Of a stretch of DNA of 12,486 nucleotides, positions 7,401 to 12,486 are shown one piece after another. The notes beneath the pieces are model-generated. The model worked only from the letters and a program-made list of their open reading frames with translations, was not told the origin of the DNA and searched no databases. The translations under genes and the position numbers were made by a program. This stretch comes from an uncultured Bacilli bacterium. GTDB taxonomy: Bacteria; Bacillota_I; Bacilli_A; RFN20; CAG-631. The stretch's first letter is position 1; the number at the start of each line of letters is the position of its first letter. The DNA lies in assembly GCA_934202505.1 (NCBI GenBank), contig CAKPXW010000043.1, positions 1 through 12,486 on the forward strand, in the 5' to 3' direction.

Positions 7401-7623
7401 CATTTTTAATTTCTAAAATTCCATCTGATAAGAGTACTACTTTTGATAGTATAGATGAAATCTTTTTTAGAAAAAGTTTAATTTTATCTTTAATTTCTTG
7501 AATTTTTTTATCAGCAAGGTCACTAATAGAAACTGAAGTTAAATCATCAAGTTCTGCTTTGGCTAAACTAAGTTGCTTATTTATTTCGTTTAAATCATCC
7601 ACCAAATTAATCTTATTATTCAT
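4480..7623 (-). CDS. EssC/YukB-like FtsK/SpoIIIE ATPase with three modules, only the middle one intact
   Basis: This 1047-residue protein has a helical N-terminus (1-195, coiled coil at 160-192) and three FtsK-type modules. Module 1 (about 195-440) lacks a P-loop but keeps FtsK landmarks: LEERSSLL (317-324), EYN, and LILVFINN (346-353) where Walker B belongs. Module 2 (about 445-740) is complete: Walker A GSPMMGKSS (503-511), YLIDFKDG (532-539), EQTRRNNIF (576-584), Walker B IIVVIDE (606-612) and ARSVGIHVVLASQ (641-653). Module 3 (about 745-1047) has LLILGENEKIQAN in place of a P-loop, LILDG at 878-882, and an acidic insertion at 890-938. T7SS EssC proteins also carry several ATPase modules, but usually with FHA domains and two membrane helices, none of which I see. 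The start ATG has no close Shine-Dalgarno site. The gene leads an operon of WXG100-like proteins, so it probably binds and moves them. Confidence 0.9.
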   Translation of the reverse strand: MNNKINLVDDLNEINKQLSLAKAELDDLTSVSISDLADKKIQEIKDKIKLFLKKISSILSKVVLLSDGILEIKNGRVVCTQDIIIPSISFKDIDITLSVCEKNIMQTLKDMSSEGVNETYCIKLCKYLYILYDTYINSNKHKQYYETYYIKPDLDLKIPTLKDTIKRLESERKRLLDEIEKQKEEKEKMLNVFDFNKIHIEKNYVQSLKIPFAINDNEILSWNPTNDGILSFDVKNDSSNITINFIKAIMTRFLYSYPNLDKKFLYLSKKSNDEMNNFINRIYAISDELFFNKIKKLDVYNFESQLIDSFTSLRKTLEERSSLLDNEGFSNILEYNKVHLDNVKPLILVFINNYPNGFENCVDLDYFFENGKKTGIYFIVFKTSSLLKNNYSSEELLNPTLYAKNDLIISNDLIYCNDISYDLLSINNQNIDTLLEPFSKLKKETNNVVTYEDLDFGKISIDSKDIKECISIPIGKIENRIYNIEFAVSGKEEAKPIAYLLIGSPMMGKSSLIDSMIFNGSMKYSPDDLEFYLIDFKDGVSSATYGSRAKMPHIKVLAESSKQEEAEIILKTLINEQTRRNNIFKRCDCKNLADYNAKNSKHMPRIIVVIDEVQKLFAEDASDISRSDRLSKELEQIVREARSVGIHVVLASQDASRKMMNCVGKFVPGRFCFGAAIEDAENILNRENAIRVMNECTKPGIAMVSHDKGNTVEKIRLAYHENKEADYARKVRDKWKDYPINIAIVGEDGPLYALEKAKEESLFDKDEPSYIPIGESYYDHSIINVELNKFNHSLLILGENEKIQANILKSIMIGALRNSGEILLLDESIDYEIGDLFGNHPSVTEYNAKTYLNMLEKAYSVFKERSENRRQKFEPFYLILDGLTVVEDFLENKKKAISTQKKDNKKETDDDLPDWYDTSFKDDYSFDDEQDTIKEDPIYGADTLFKMLESLNKVNNFFIIFTVDKTSSLKRYLSVAQESDYIILHYPYVETMSQLVGNLYKNGVAQSCNENMALISEKGQSFMKFRYFKYDDDKETYKYIHNLGDLK

Positions 7624-7635
7624 TGTAAATACTAT

Positions 7636-7659
7636 AAATAAATAACATGTTATTTATTT
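7636..7659. repeat. Perfect 24-base palindrome in front of the ATPase gene
   Basis: Each 12-base arm reads AAATAAATAACA, followed directly by its reverse complement, with no mismatch. It ends 12 bases before the ATG at 7623. On the minus strand an AAGAAAGG site lies just upstream of it (7669-7662). It could be an operator for a dimeric repressor or an RNA hairpin affecting translation of the ATPase. The function is unknown. Confidence 0.85.
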
Positions 7660-7710
7660 TACCTTTCTTGAGAACTATTCGCTTTGTTTAACATGAAGGA
7701 ACAATTAATT

Positions 7711-7730
7711 TTATTTGAAAATTCAAATAA
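7711..7730. repeat. Inverted repeat with 9-bp arms
   Basis: TTATTTGAA, a 2-base spacer, then TTCAAATAA. It is nested inside the wider GAACAAT/ATTGTTC pair (7699-7757). The composition makes some inverted repeats likely by chance, but 9-bp arms with a 2-base spacer inside a second symmetric pair suggest an operator or a leader RNA stem. Confidence 0.6.
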
Positions 7731-7835
7731 TAACATGCATAAATTTTATGATTGTTCTCAAATAATTCATTAATTTTAGCAATACTTGTTTACTTATAAA
7801 ATAAAATTCCTCCATTTAAACAACATTTCCTATAT

Positions 7836-7844
7836 ATTTTAGCA
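7836..7844 (-). promoter_or_regulatory. Candidate extended -10 promoter of the ATPase operon
   Basis: The minus strand reads TGCTAAAAT, an extended -10 with 5 of 6 matches to TATAAT. The same nine bases recur at 7781 to 7773. Neither has a good -35 at 17 bases, though TTTACA (5 of 6 to TTGACA) lies close upstream of the first, around 7850-7856. Use of this site would give a leader of about 200 bases containing all the inverted repeats. The evidence is weak, since AT-rich DNA produces such matches by chance. Confidence 0.3.
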
Positions 7845-7994
7845 TAGAAAATGTAAAAAAAGAATTCTAATATAATTATTTTTAAATAAAAAATAGCAAA
7901 TTTTATTATTTTTTGTGTATAAATAGAGCATTATGTAAAAAATAAAAAAAATAATTGAAATGTATTAAAAATAATGATAACATTTTTATATGTA

Positions 7995-8023
7995 TTTATA
8001 GTTTGCAAATTAGCAAGTATAAA
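7995..8023 (+). promoter_or_regulatory. Candidate promoter of the peptide/lipoprotein/surface protein operon
   Basis: TATAAA (8018-8023) lies 17 bases after TTTATA (7995-8000, 4 of 6 to TTGACA). A TTTGCAAA palindrome (8002-8009) sits in the spacer. The ATG at 8053 follows about 30 bases later, with GGAGGA between. Position fits well; sequence match is modest. Confidence 0.35.
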
Positions 8024-8052
8024 TATTTGATATTTATGAACGGAGGAATACT

Positions 8053-8178
8053 ATGAAGAAAACTTATGAAACTCCAGAAATTGAAATAATGGTATTTCAA
8101 TCTGAGGACATCCTTTTACTTTCAAATGTTGGAAAAACTGATTACGATAATGATAAGAATGTCGATGATCTATTCTAA
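8053..8178 (+). CDS. 41-residue small peptide (KKxYExPEIEI...EDI type)
   Basis: The peptide starts MKKTYETPEIEIMVFQSEDI and continues LLLSNVGKTD to an Asp/Asn-rich tail ending in DDLF. An excellent GGAGGA site lies 6 bases before the ATG at 8053, and the TAA at 8176-8178 shares its last A with the next ATG (TAATG), so this is a translated gene coupled to the lipoprotein gene. From memory, many gut Bacillota encode 40-60 residue proteins beginning MKKKYExPxxEVxxFxxEDII, with no function that I know. There is no signal peptide, no membrane segment and no Cys. It could be a small regulatory or membrane-associated peptide, or a precursor of a modified peptide; no modifying enzyme is visible in the window. 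Confidence 0.8.
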   Translation: MKKTYETPEIEIMVFQSEDILLLSNVGKTDYDNDKNVDDLF

Positions 8179-8387
8179 TGAGAAAAAAAGTAATTGTATG
8201 TATTTGTGCTCTATTTCTTATTAGTTGTAATAATAATGATAGTAAACTGACGACTAGTGAATCTACAATGATTTCTTTAAGCGATAGAGATAGTGTAGTA
8301 CAATCAAATGAAGAACTATCTTCAACTGTTACTGAAACAGAATCTTCTAATGAAGAATCAGGTTGGCTACCTGATATAAGACCATAA
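8178..8387 (+). CDS. Small lipoprotein, 69 residues
   Basis: The N-terminus is MRKK, a hydrophobic stretch VIVCICALFLIS, then a lipobox L14-I-S-C17, so the mature protein should be lipid-anchored at Cys17 on the outer face of the membrane. The mature part is only about 53 residues: NNND after the cysteine, then a Ser/Thr/Glu-rich, probably disordered stretch ending in GWLPDIRP. No catalytic domain is present. The start overlaps the stop of the 41-residue peptide (TAATG) with no clear Shine-Dalgarno site of its own, so translation is probably coupled. The 1324-residue gene begins 18 bases after its stop. It may tether or assist the secreted protein; that is inference from order only. Confidence 0.83.
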   Translation: MRKKVIVCICALFLISCNNNDSKLTTSESTMISLSDRDSVVQSNEELSSTVTETESSNEESGWLPDIRP

Positions 8388-8405
8388 TTCAAGGGGGAAA
8401 ATAAA

Positions 8406-11400
8406 ATGAATAAAGCAAAAAAATTAACATCAATTTTAGCTGCTTCTTTCATGTTTGCAACGGCTTTTGCTACTATGACATTAGTAAATAGTAATTCTAC
8501 TACTGTTTCGTCTCTAGACGGACTAAAGTTAGTATCAGAAGATACAGGAACATTAGTAAAACTTGCAAGCAAGAAAAATGCAAATGTCCAAGCAACACTT
8601 GGCAAAGAAAGTGCTTATTATAGTGTAAGGCTTGGTACAGATGCAGGTTTACGTTTTAAATACAATTTTACAAAGGATATGTTATCAGCTGCTTTTTCAA
8701 CTGATGATGTAGATTTATCTTCTTACACATTTGGAGTATATGTTGCAAAATCTACAGATTTAGTAGGAACTACATTAACTTCTAAAGTTGCAGATAGTAC
8801 TGTTAAAAAGTTACAAGTTGAGGCAACAAATAAAGTTGTTACAGCAGATGATGTAACATTTGCTGCTGTACTTGTAGGATTTAATAATGAAGCAAAATAT
8901 AACACAGAATTTACATCTGTGGCTTATGTTTCAAATGGAACTACAACTTTATATTCAGCAGAATCTTCATATAGTTATATGAAAGCTATGAATTATTATC
9001 TTGATAAAGGAAATGAAGTTCATAATCAATTAAGTGCAGAACAAGTTAGTGAACTTACAGCATTAAAAGAAAATAATGAAGTAGGTTATAGAATTGTTGA
9101 AGAAGATGGTAATTTAAATCTTTATCAATATGGAGTAAAATCTGATGCAAATATTGGAAGTCCAATAAAAACGACTGCTAAACCTGCTGTATCTACTGCT
9201 ACATATACAGTAGATTTAAAAAATAAAGGTGTTTCAACAGATTCAGGAACATTATATGCATTTACTCAACAAGGAAATGTATATACAAGTTCAAATCAAG
9301 GAAAAGGTTCATCTAATGCTGCTATGGTAGTAACTGCTACTTCAGCTGGAACAATTGTTTTTAACTATGATGTTCAAGGCGAAGCAAGATATGACTATTT
9401 AACAGTCTATCATAACGAAGCAGTAGCAAAAAACTCTAAAAACGAAGATATATCTAAAATTTCAAATGGTACCACATCAGTTATAGGAAGTGCTGCTATT
9501 GAAGTAAAAGAAGGAGATACATTAACTTTCTCTTATAGAAAAGATAATAGTGGAAATAAAGGAAATGATTGTGCAATTATTACTTTAGGCCTTGCTAGTG
9601 TATCATCTAGTGTTGTTACTTACGACACAATGGGAGCTGGAGTTTATACACCTTCTATTGCTATTAATGGAGCAGTAGTTGAAAATTTACCTACACCAAC
9701 TAAAGATGGATATTATTTTGATGGTTGGTATACTTCAACTGACTATGTAGCAGATGATAAAGTTAGTTCATCTACAGTTTTAAGTGGTGATGTAACTTTA
9801 TATGCTCATTGGTTAGATATGAAAGATGCTTCTCCTTTAATGGGAACTTATTATGGATATGATGTATATGGAACAAGTACTACTTTATCAAAATCTAATA
9901 GTTACAACCCAACTTTAACTGTTGATTTTAATGGTAATTATACAGCAACATATTCTTCATATAGTTCTTCTGTTTCAGAAGGAAAGCTTGGAAATTATGA
10001 TGAAACAACAAAATCATTTGCTGGAAATATTTACTATGATGCAACAAGTGGTCTAATTGTTATGGCACATACAGATAACCCAACTGCTTCTTCATATTAT
10101 ACAGTTTATGTAGTTGGCTCAACAGGAACTGTATCAACATCAAATGTTTATGGTGCAAACTTTGATGATGGAAAATATCATTATGTAAATACAGGAAAAG
10201 GTGAAATATTTATTGATGTTTTAGCAAATAAAGTTTACTTTGATGTTAAAGCATATGATATTGAAGATAAGGTAATTTCTGTAACATCATCTTCAGCAAT
10301 CTCTAATTCAACTCAACTTGTTGTAACTGTAAAACAAGGTGAAACAACATTAAAGACATTTGGTTATGATGTTGTAGATGATGATTATGGTTCTTCTACT
10401 ACAGGATTTTACACTACAACATTACCAAGTGGTGTATTTAAAGTTGTAGGAACAAACGATACGGTAAAACTTATAGGTACTCAATACTTAGTTTATGATA
10501 AATATAGCACTAGTACAAAAATGAAATTTACAAAACAAGGTTCGGATAATGTTTTGAAAACTTCAAGCACAAACTATAGTTATACATTTACATTTAATTA
10601 TGAAGAAAAGACAGTTGCAGTAACAGAAGATAAATATACTATTACATACAATTGGAACGGTCATGAATATCCAAATACAAGCAATACTACTTCAGTTTGG
10701 GATGGAAGTTGGTTATATACTCCAAAGCCATCTGCAGGAGTTTATGTTGAAGAAAATGGAAAATATTATGTATTTAAAGGCTGGTATACTGATGAAGCAT
10801 TAACAACTGAATTCAAACAAGTAAAACCAACTACTGATATGACTCTATATGCTAAATGGGTTGATGGAGTTAAGGTTACACTTGATGCAAATGGTGGAAC
10901 ATGCACTAAAGAATATTTAGTTATTGCTAGTGGCGAATGTCCTGAATTACCAGATGCAACTCATACTGAAAAGATCTTTATTGGTTGGTATAATGGAAAC
11001 GATGAAGTTACAAATGAAACAGTTATTTCTTCTGATATTAAATTAGTTGCTAAATGGAAAGATGCTCCATTCTATGTAGGAAAATATACTGGATATAATG
11101 TTGACCATAGCAATTTTGGCTCTGAAAGTGGAAAACCATTAAGCTACAACTTTGTGATGACTCCAGATGGAAAAGTTACAGGTAAGACAACTACTACTTG
11201 GGAAGAAACAAGTTATGATTCAGAAACAGGTATGATTGTATTTAAAAATAATGCTCATGTTTATGTATTAAATTCTTCTACAGGTATTGTTGTAACTGCA
11301 GCTCATTATAGTTTCAATTCAACACTTGCTTGGGATGATTATGCAATTTATGCAAAATATACAAGTGATGATGTTAAACCTTCATTCAAGGTTGTTTATT

Positions 11401-12380
11401 GGAATAATGGTTATGATAAATTAATTGAAGTTACTCTTGGTGATAAAGTTACTTATGTATTCTCAGATGGTACTAATAAGAAGATGTATATTGATGTTAC
11501 AATGTCTGATTTTAGTGGTAATGTTATTGCTTTTGCCGATGTTTATAAAAATAATGCTTTAACAGCAGAATTAGTATTAAAAGCTGATAATGTAGAAGTT
11601 GGAAAATTTAAAGCAATTAATGATACAAGATATGGATATGCTTCTAATGATGGACATTCTGGAACATTTACAGGTTCATTAAACGGAGTTAATTCAACAG
11701 TAGTTATCGATGGATATGGAACAGCTACAGTAAATGGTGTAGCTGGAACATACACTTATGCAAATGGTACATACACAGTTGTTTGCGATGGCATTACATA
11801 TGAATTTACAGTTGCTGATTCTTCTTTAAGCCAAGTTCTTGATGGAAGTGAAGGAACATATACAGGTTCACTTGGAGATTTAGTTTTAACAGGTTATGGA
11901 AAAGCTACTTTAGGTGGAACTGAAGTTACTTATACAGTTAGTGGAACTTTAGTTACAATTACTCTTGGTGAAAAGGTAACTTATGTTTCTATTGATAAAA
12001 CTGCTAATACATATGAAGTAGTTACATTATCAAAATTCTCTTCTTGCTTATTTACAGGAAAAGGAGCTTGCAACGATTATCAAGGTACAATGAAAATTCA
12101 ATTTGATGAAGGTGCTGCTATTACTGGTATTATTGGATTTAACTATTCTATAAGTGCTTCTGATTACAACACTGGAATTTTCAAAGGTGAATATAATGAT
12201 GAAACTAAAACATTAACACTAACAATTACATCATCTCCAGCAGGAAGTGATTTAGTTGGAAAAGTATATGTGTTTAGTGTTGCTGATGGAAAATTAACAT
12301 TTGTATCAACTACAGCTTCAAGAAACATCTTTGAAGTAAATTCAAATTACACATTAACTTGTGAAGGTTTCAAAGCTTAA
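8406..12380 (+). CDS. Large secreted modular protein with InlB-type (Flg_new) repeats
   Basis: This 1324-residue protein starts after AGGGGG, 8 bases before the ATG. Residues 1-29 are a signal peptide (MNKAKK, then a hydrophobic Ala/Phe/Met core). Residues about 45-200 form a beta-rich domain that I recall from other gut Bacillota surface proteins (GLRFKYNF, SVAYVSNG, YSYMKAMNYY) but cannot name. Residues about 262-398 look like a CUB or lectin-like sandwich (GTIVFNYDVQGEARYDYLTVYHN, then VKEGDTLTFSYRKD). InlB B-type repeats lie at 412-469, 743-818 and 823-884, each with GWY and ending A[HK]W. Related beta modules lie at 477-677 and 888-1090, and C-terminal repeats at 1085-1200. The C-terminus (CEGFKA) has no LPXTG, dockerin, SLH or membrane helix. 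Probably it is an adhesin or matrix protein at the cell surface. The substrate is unknown. Confidence 0.88.
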   Translation: MNKAKKLTSILAASFMFATAFATMTLVNSNSTTVSSLDGLKLVSEDTGTLVKLASKKNANVQATLGKESAYYSVRLGTDAGLRFKYNFTKDMLSAAFSTDDVDLSSYTFGVYVAKSTDLVGTTLTSKVADSTVKKLQVEATNKVVTADDVTFAAVLVGFNNEAKYNTEFTSVAYVSNGTTTLYSAESSYSYMKAMNYYLDKGNEVHNQLSAEQVSELTALKENNEVGYRIVEEDGNLNLYQYGVKSDANIGSPIKTTAKPAVSTATYTVDLKNKGVSTDSGTLYAFTQQGNVYTSSNQGKGSSNAAMVVTATSAGTIVFNYDVQGEARYDYLTVYHNEAVAKNSKNEDISKISNGTTSVIGSAAIEVKEGDTLTFSYRKDNSGNKGNDCAIITLGLASVSSSVVTYDTMGAGVYTPSIAINGAVVENLPTPTKDGYYFDGWYTSTDYVADDKVSSSTVLSGDVTLYAHWLDMKDASPLMGTYYGYDVYGTSTTLSKSNSYNPTLTVDFNGNYTATYSSYSSSVSEGKLGNYDETTKSFAGNIYYDATSGLIVMAHTDNPTASSYYTVYVVGSTGTVSTSNVYGANFDDGKYHYVNTGKGEIFIDVLANKVYFDVKAYDIEDKVISVTSSSAISNSTQLVVTVKQGETTLKTFGYDVVDDDYGSSTTGFYTTTLPSGVFKVVGTNDTVKLIGTQYLVYDKYSTSTKMKFTKQGSDNVLKTSSTNYSYTFTFNYEEKTVAVTEDKYTITYNWNGHEYPNTSNTTSVWDGSWLYTPKPSAGVYVEENGKYYVFKGWYTDEALTTEFKQVKPTTDMTLYAKWVDGVKVTLDANGGTCTKEYLVIASGECPELPDATHTEKIFIGWYNGNDEVTNETVISSDIKLVAKWKDAPFYVGKYTGYNVDHSNFGSESGKPLSYNFVMTPDGKVTGKTTTTWEETSYDSETGMIVFKNNAHVYVLNSSTGIVVTAAHYSFNSTLAWDDYAIYAKYTSDDVKPSFKVVYWNNGYDKLIEVTLGDKVTYVFSDGTNKKMYIDVTMSDFSGNVIAFADVYKNNALTAELVLKADNVEVGKFKAINDTRYGYASNDGHSGTFTGSLNGVNSTVVIDGYGTATVNGVAGTYTYANGTYTVVCDGITYEFTVADSSLSQVLDGSEGTYTGSLGDLVLTGYGKATLGGTEVTYTVSGTLVTITLGEKVTYVSIDKTANTYEVVTLSKFSSCLFTGKGACNDYQGTMKIQFDEGAAITGIIGFNYSISASDYNTGIFKGEYNDETKTLTLTITSSPAGSDLVGKVYVFSVADGKLTFVSTTASRNIFEVNSNYTLTCEGFKA
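9189..9599 (+). other. CUB/lectin-like beta-sandwich region of the secreted protein
   Basis: Residues about 262-398. The succession GTIVFNYDVQGE, YDYLTVYHN, a Gly/Thr turn, then GDTLTFSYRKD and a final hydrophobic strand is the strand order of CUB-like or carbohydrate-binding sandwiches. The paired cysteines of animal CUB domains are missing. The assignment is by pattern only. Confidence 0.45.
9639..9812 (+). repeat. InlB B-type (Flg_new) repeat 1 in the secreted protein
   Basis: Residues 412-469 contain LPTPTKDGYYFDGWYTS, then DVTLYAHW. This is the standard Listeria-Bacteroides repeat signature (P-x-G-Y-x-F-x-GWY ... LYAxW). Confidence 0.85.
9834..10436 (+). repeat. Long beta module A of the secreted protein
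   Basis: Residues 477-677 follow the first InlB-type repeat and begin PLMGTYYGYDVYG. Module B (11067-11675) begins FYVGKYTGYNVDH at the same point after the third repeat. Both share a YD-x-(E/A)T...G(L/M)IV strand pair, a tyrosine-rich strand and a DD(Y/x)G-x-S turn near the end. This suggests duplication of an InlB-repeat plus beta-module unit, now well diverged. Confidence 0.55.
10632..11057 (+). repeat. InlB B-type (Flg_new) repeats 2 and 3 in tandem
   Basis: Residues 743-818 (YVFKGWYTDEALTTEF ... MTLYAKW) and 823-884 (VTLDANGGTC ... KIFIGWYNGNDEV ... IKLVAKW) are adjacent copies. The second copy is longer and less regular in its first half; the third has the classic LDANGG opening. Confidence 0.85.
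11067..11675 (+). repeat. Long beta module B of the secreted protein
   Basis: Residues 888-1090, related to module A at 9834-10436. It contains LGDKVTYVFSDGTNKKMYIDV, which recurs in shorter form in the C-terminal repeat (LGEKVTYVSIDKTANTYEVV). Confidence 0.5.
11658..12005 (+). repeat. Two C-terminal tandem repeats of about 50-60 residues
   Basis: Residues 1085-1135 (SGTFTGSLNG, then VVIDGYGTATVNGVAGTYTY) and 1149-1200 (EGTYTGSLGD, then LVLTGYGKATLGGTEVTYTV) align throughout. A fainter third start (CLFTGKGACNDYQGTM) follows near residue 1214. The fold is probably a beta hairpin stack. Confidence 0.75.
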
Positions 12381-12413
12381 TTAATAAATAATAATAGAAA
12401 GGTATGGTTTGAT

Positions 12414-12470
12414 ATGATACTTCCAAAGTGGACAAATAAAATAATTAAAGAGATAAGAACAATCCCCTAG
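12414..12470 (+). CDS. Possible 18-residue peptide or leader ORF downstream of the secreted protein gene
   Basis: ATG at 12414, AAAGG 11 bases upstream, then 18 codons (MILPKWTNKIIKEIRTIP) to a TAG inside the terminal palindrome. The ribosome binding site is plausible and the peptide is basic. Either this is a short leader ORF, or the window end is a junction that truncates a longer gene. It has no recognisable family and could be chance. Confidence 0.25.
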   Translation: MILPKWTNKIIKEIRTIP

Positions 12471-12476
12471 GGGATT
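12461..12476. repeat. Perfect 16-base GC-rich palindrome near the window end
   Basis: AATCCCCT followed directly by AGGGGATT. It opens a 26-base GC-rich tail that differs sharply from the rest of the window. No T-run follows within the window, so it does not look like a standard intrinsic terminator. A recombination site, operator or start of a structured RNA are possible. Confidence 0.6.
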
Positions 12477-12486
12477 CGGCCTCCAA

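Larger units (their letters stand above)
7624..8052. other. Divergent intergenic regulatory region, extremely AT-rich
   Basis: These 429 bases separate the minus-strand ATPase operon from the plus-strand peptide/lipoprotein operon. They contain a 24-base palindrome (7636-7659), a 9-bp-arm inverted repeat (7711-7730), flanking long-range inverted repeats (GAACAAT at 7699-7705 with ATTGTTC at 7751-7757; TTGAGAAC at 7668-7675 with GTTCTCAA at 7754-7761) and three copies of TAACATG (7643, 7689, 7731). Two TGCTAAAAT extended -10 candidates lie on the minus strand (7836-7844 and 7773-7781). The stretch 7845-7980 is almost pure A/T with A- and T-tracts and no gene that I can support. Confidence 0.7.

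Noticed and set aside
7723..7815. Minus-strand 30-residue ORF starting MEEFYF in the intergenic region
   Set aside because: The only upstream AGGA is about 12 bases away, the frame spans the inverted repeats, and ORFs of this size are expected by chance in such DNA.
7845..7980. CRISPR-like or replication-origin repeats in the A/T-tract region
   Set aside because: No regular repeat-spacer pattern, iterons or DnaA-box-like clusters could be read; the stretch is only homopolymer-rich AT sequence.
8051..8605. Minus-strand 184-codon open frame
   Set aside because: It is antisense to three well-supported plus-strand genes with good ribosome binding sites and a lipobox.
8406..12380. Large repeat protein as a substrate of the T7SS-like operon
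   Set aside because: It has an N-terminal Sec-type signal peptide and lies in a divergent operon; no WXG or LXG N-terminal region is present.

Overview
The window is very AT-rich DNA, about a quarter to 30% G+C by eye. It has strong AGGAGG-type ribosome binding sites, tightly packed genes, TGA used as a real stop, and Gram-positive style secretion signals. This fits a low-GC Bacillota, probably a host-associated or gut member of the Bacilli/Clostridia breadth. No rRNA, tRNA or housekeeping gene is present, so the lineage cannot be fixed more closely.

Left part (1-7623, all minus strand). This is one compact operon, read right to left from 7623. It starts with a 1047-residue FtsK/SpoIIIE-type ATPase of the EssC/YukB kind seen in type VII secretion (T7SS) loci. 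Four small helical proteins of 85-97 residues follow, in the order F-x-NEN type, WND type, F-x-NEN type, WND type. They look like two tandem pairs of divergent WXG100-like partners. Next come a 191-residue helical protein and a 459-residue protein with two CPEC zinc knuckles, an acidic linker and a C-terminal DUF6273-like domain. After a 122-base gap with its own possible promoter lies a second zinc-ribbon/DUF6273-like protein, cut by the window start. Gene junctions are ATGA overlaps or gaps of 2-14 bases up to the 459-residue gene. None of these proteins shows a transmembrane segment or signal peptide, and EsaA, EssA, EssB and EsaB are absent from the window. The set therefore looks like a divergent or partial T7SS-like machine, possibly cytosolic or using membrane parts encoded elsewhere.

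Middle (7624-8052). This divergent intergenic region is extremely AT-rich. It carries a perfect 24-base palindrome just in front of the ATPase start, a second inverted repeat, long-range inverted repeats around that one, and candidate promoters in both directions.

Right part (8053-12380, plus strand). This is a second operon: a 41-residue peptide, a 69-residue lipoprotein whose start overlaps the stop of the peptide, and a 1324-residue secreted modular beta-rich protein. The large protein has a signal peptide, a CUB/lectin-like region, three InlB-type (Flg_new / Listeria-Bacteroides) repeats, two related long beta modules and C-terminal short repeats. It has no LPXTG or other anchor that I can recognise. 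The last 26 bases of the window change abruptly to GC-rich sequence with a perfect 16-base palindrome.

The strongest candidate for an undescribed system is the left operon: an EssC-like ATPase without visible membrane or FHA parts, with two alternating small-protein pairs and two zinc-ribbon/DUF6273-like proteins.
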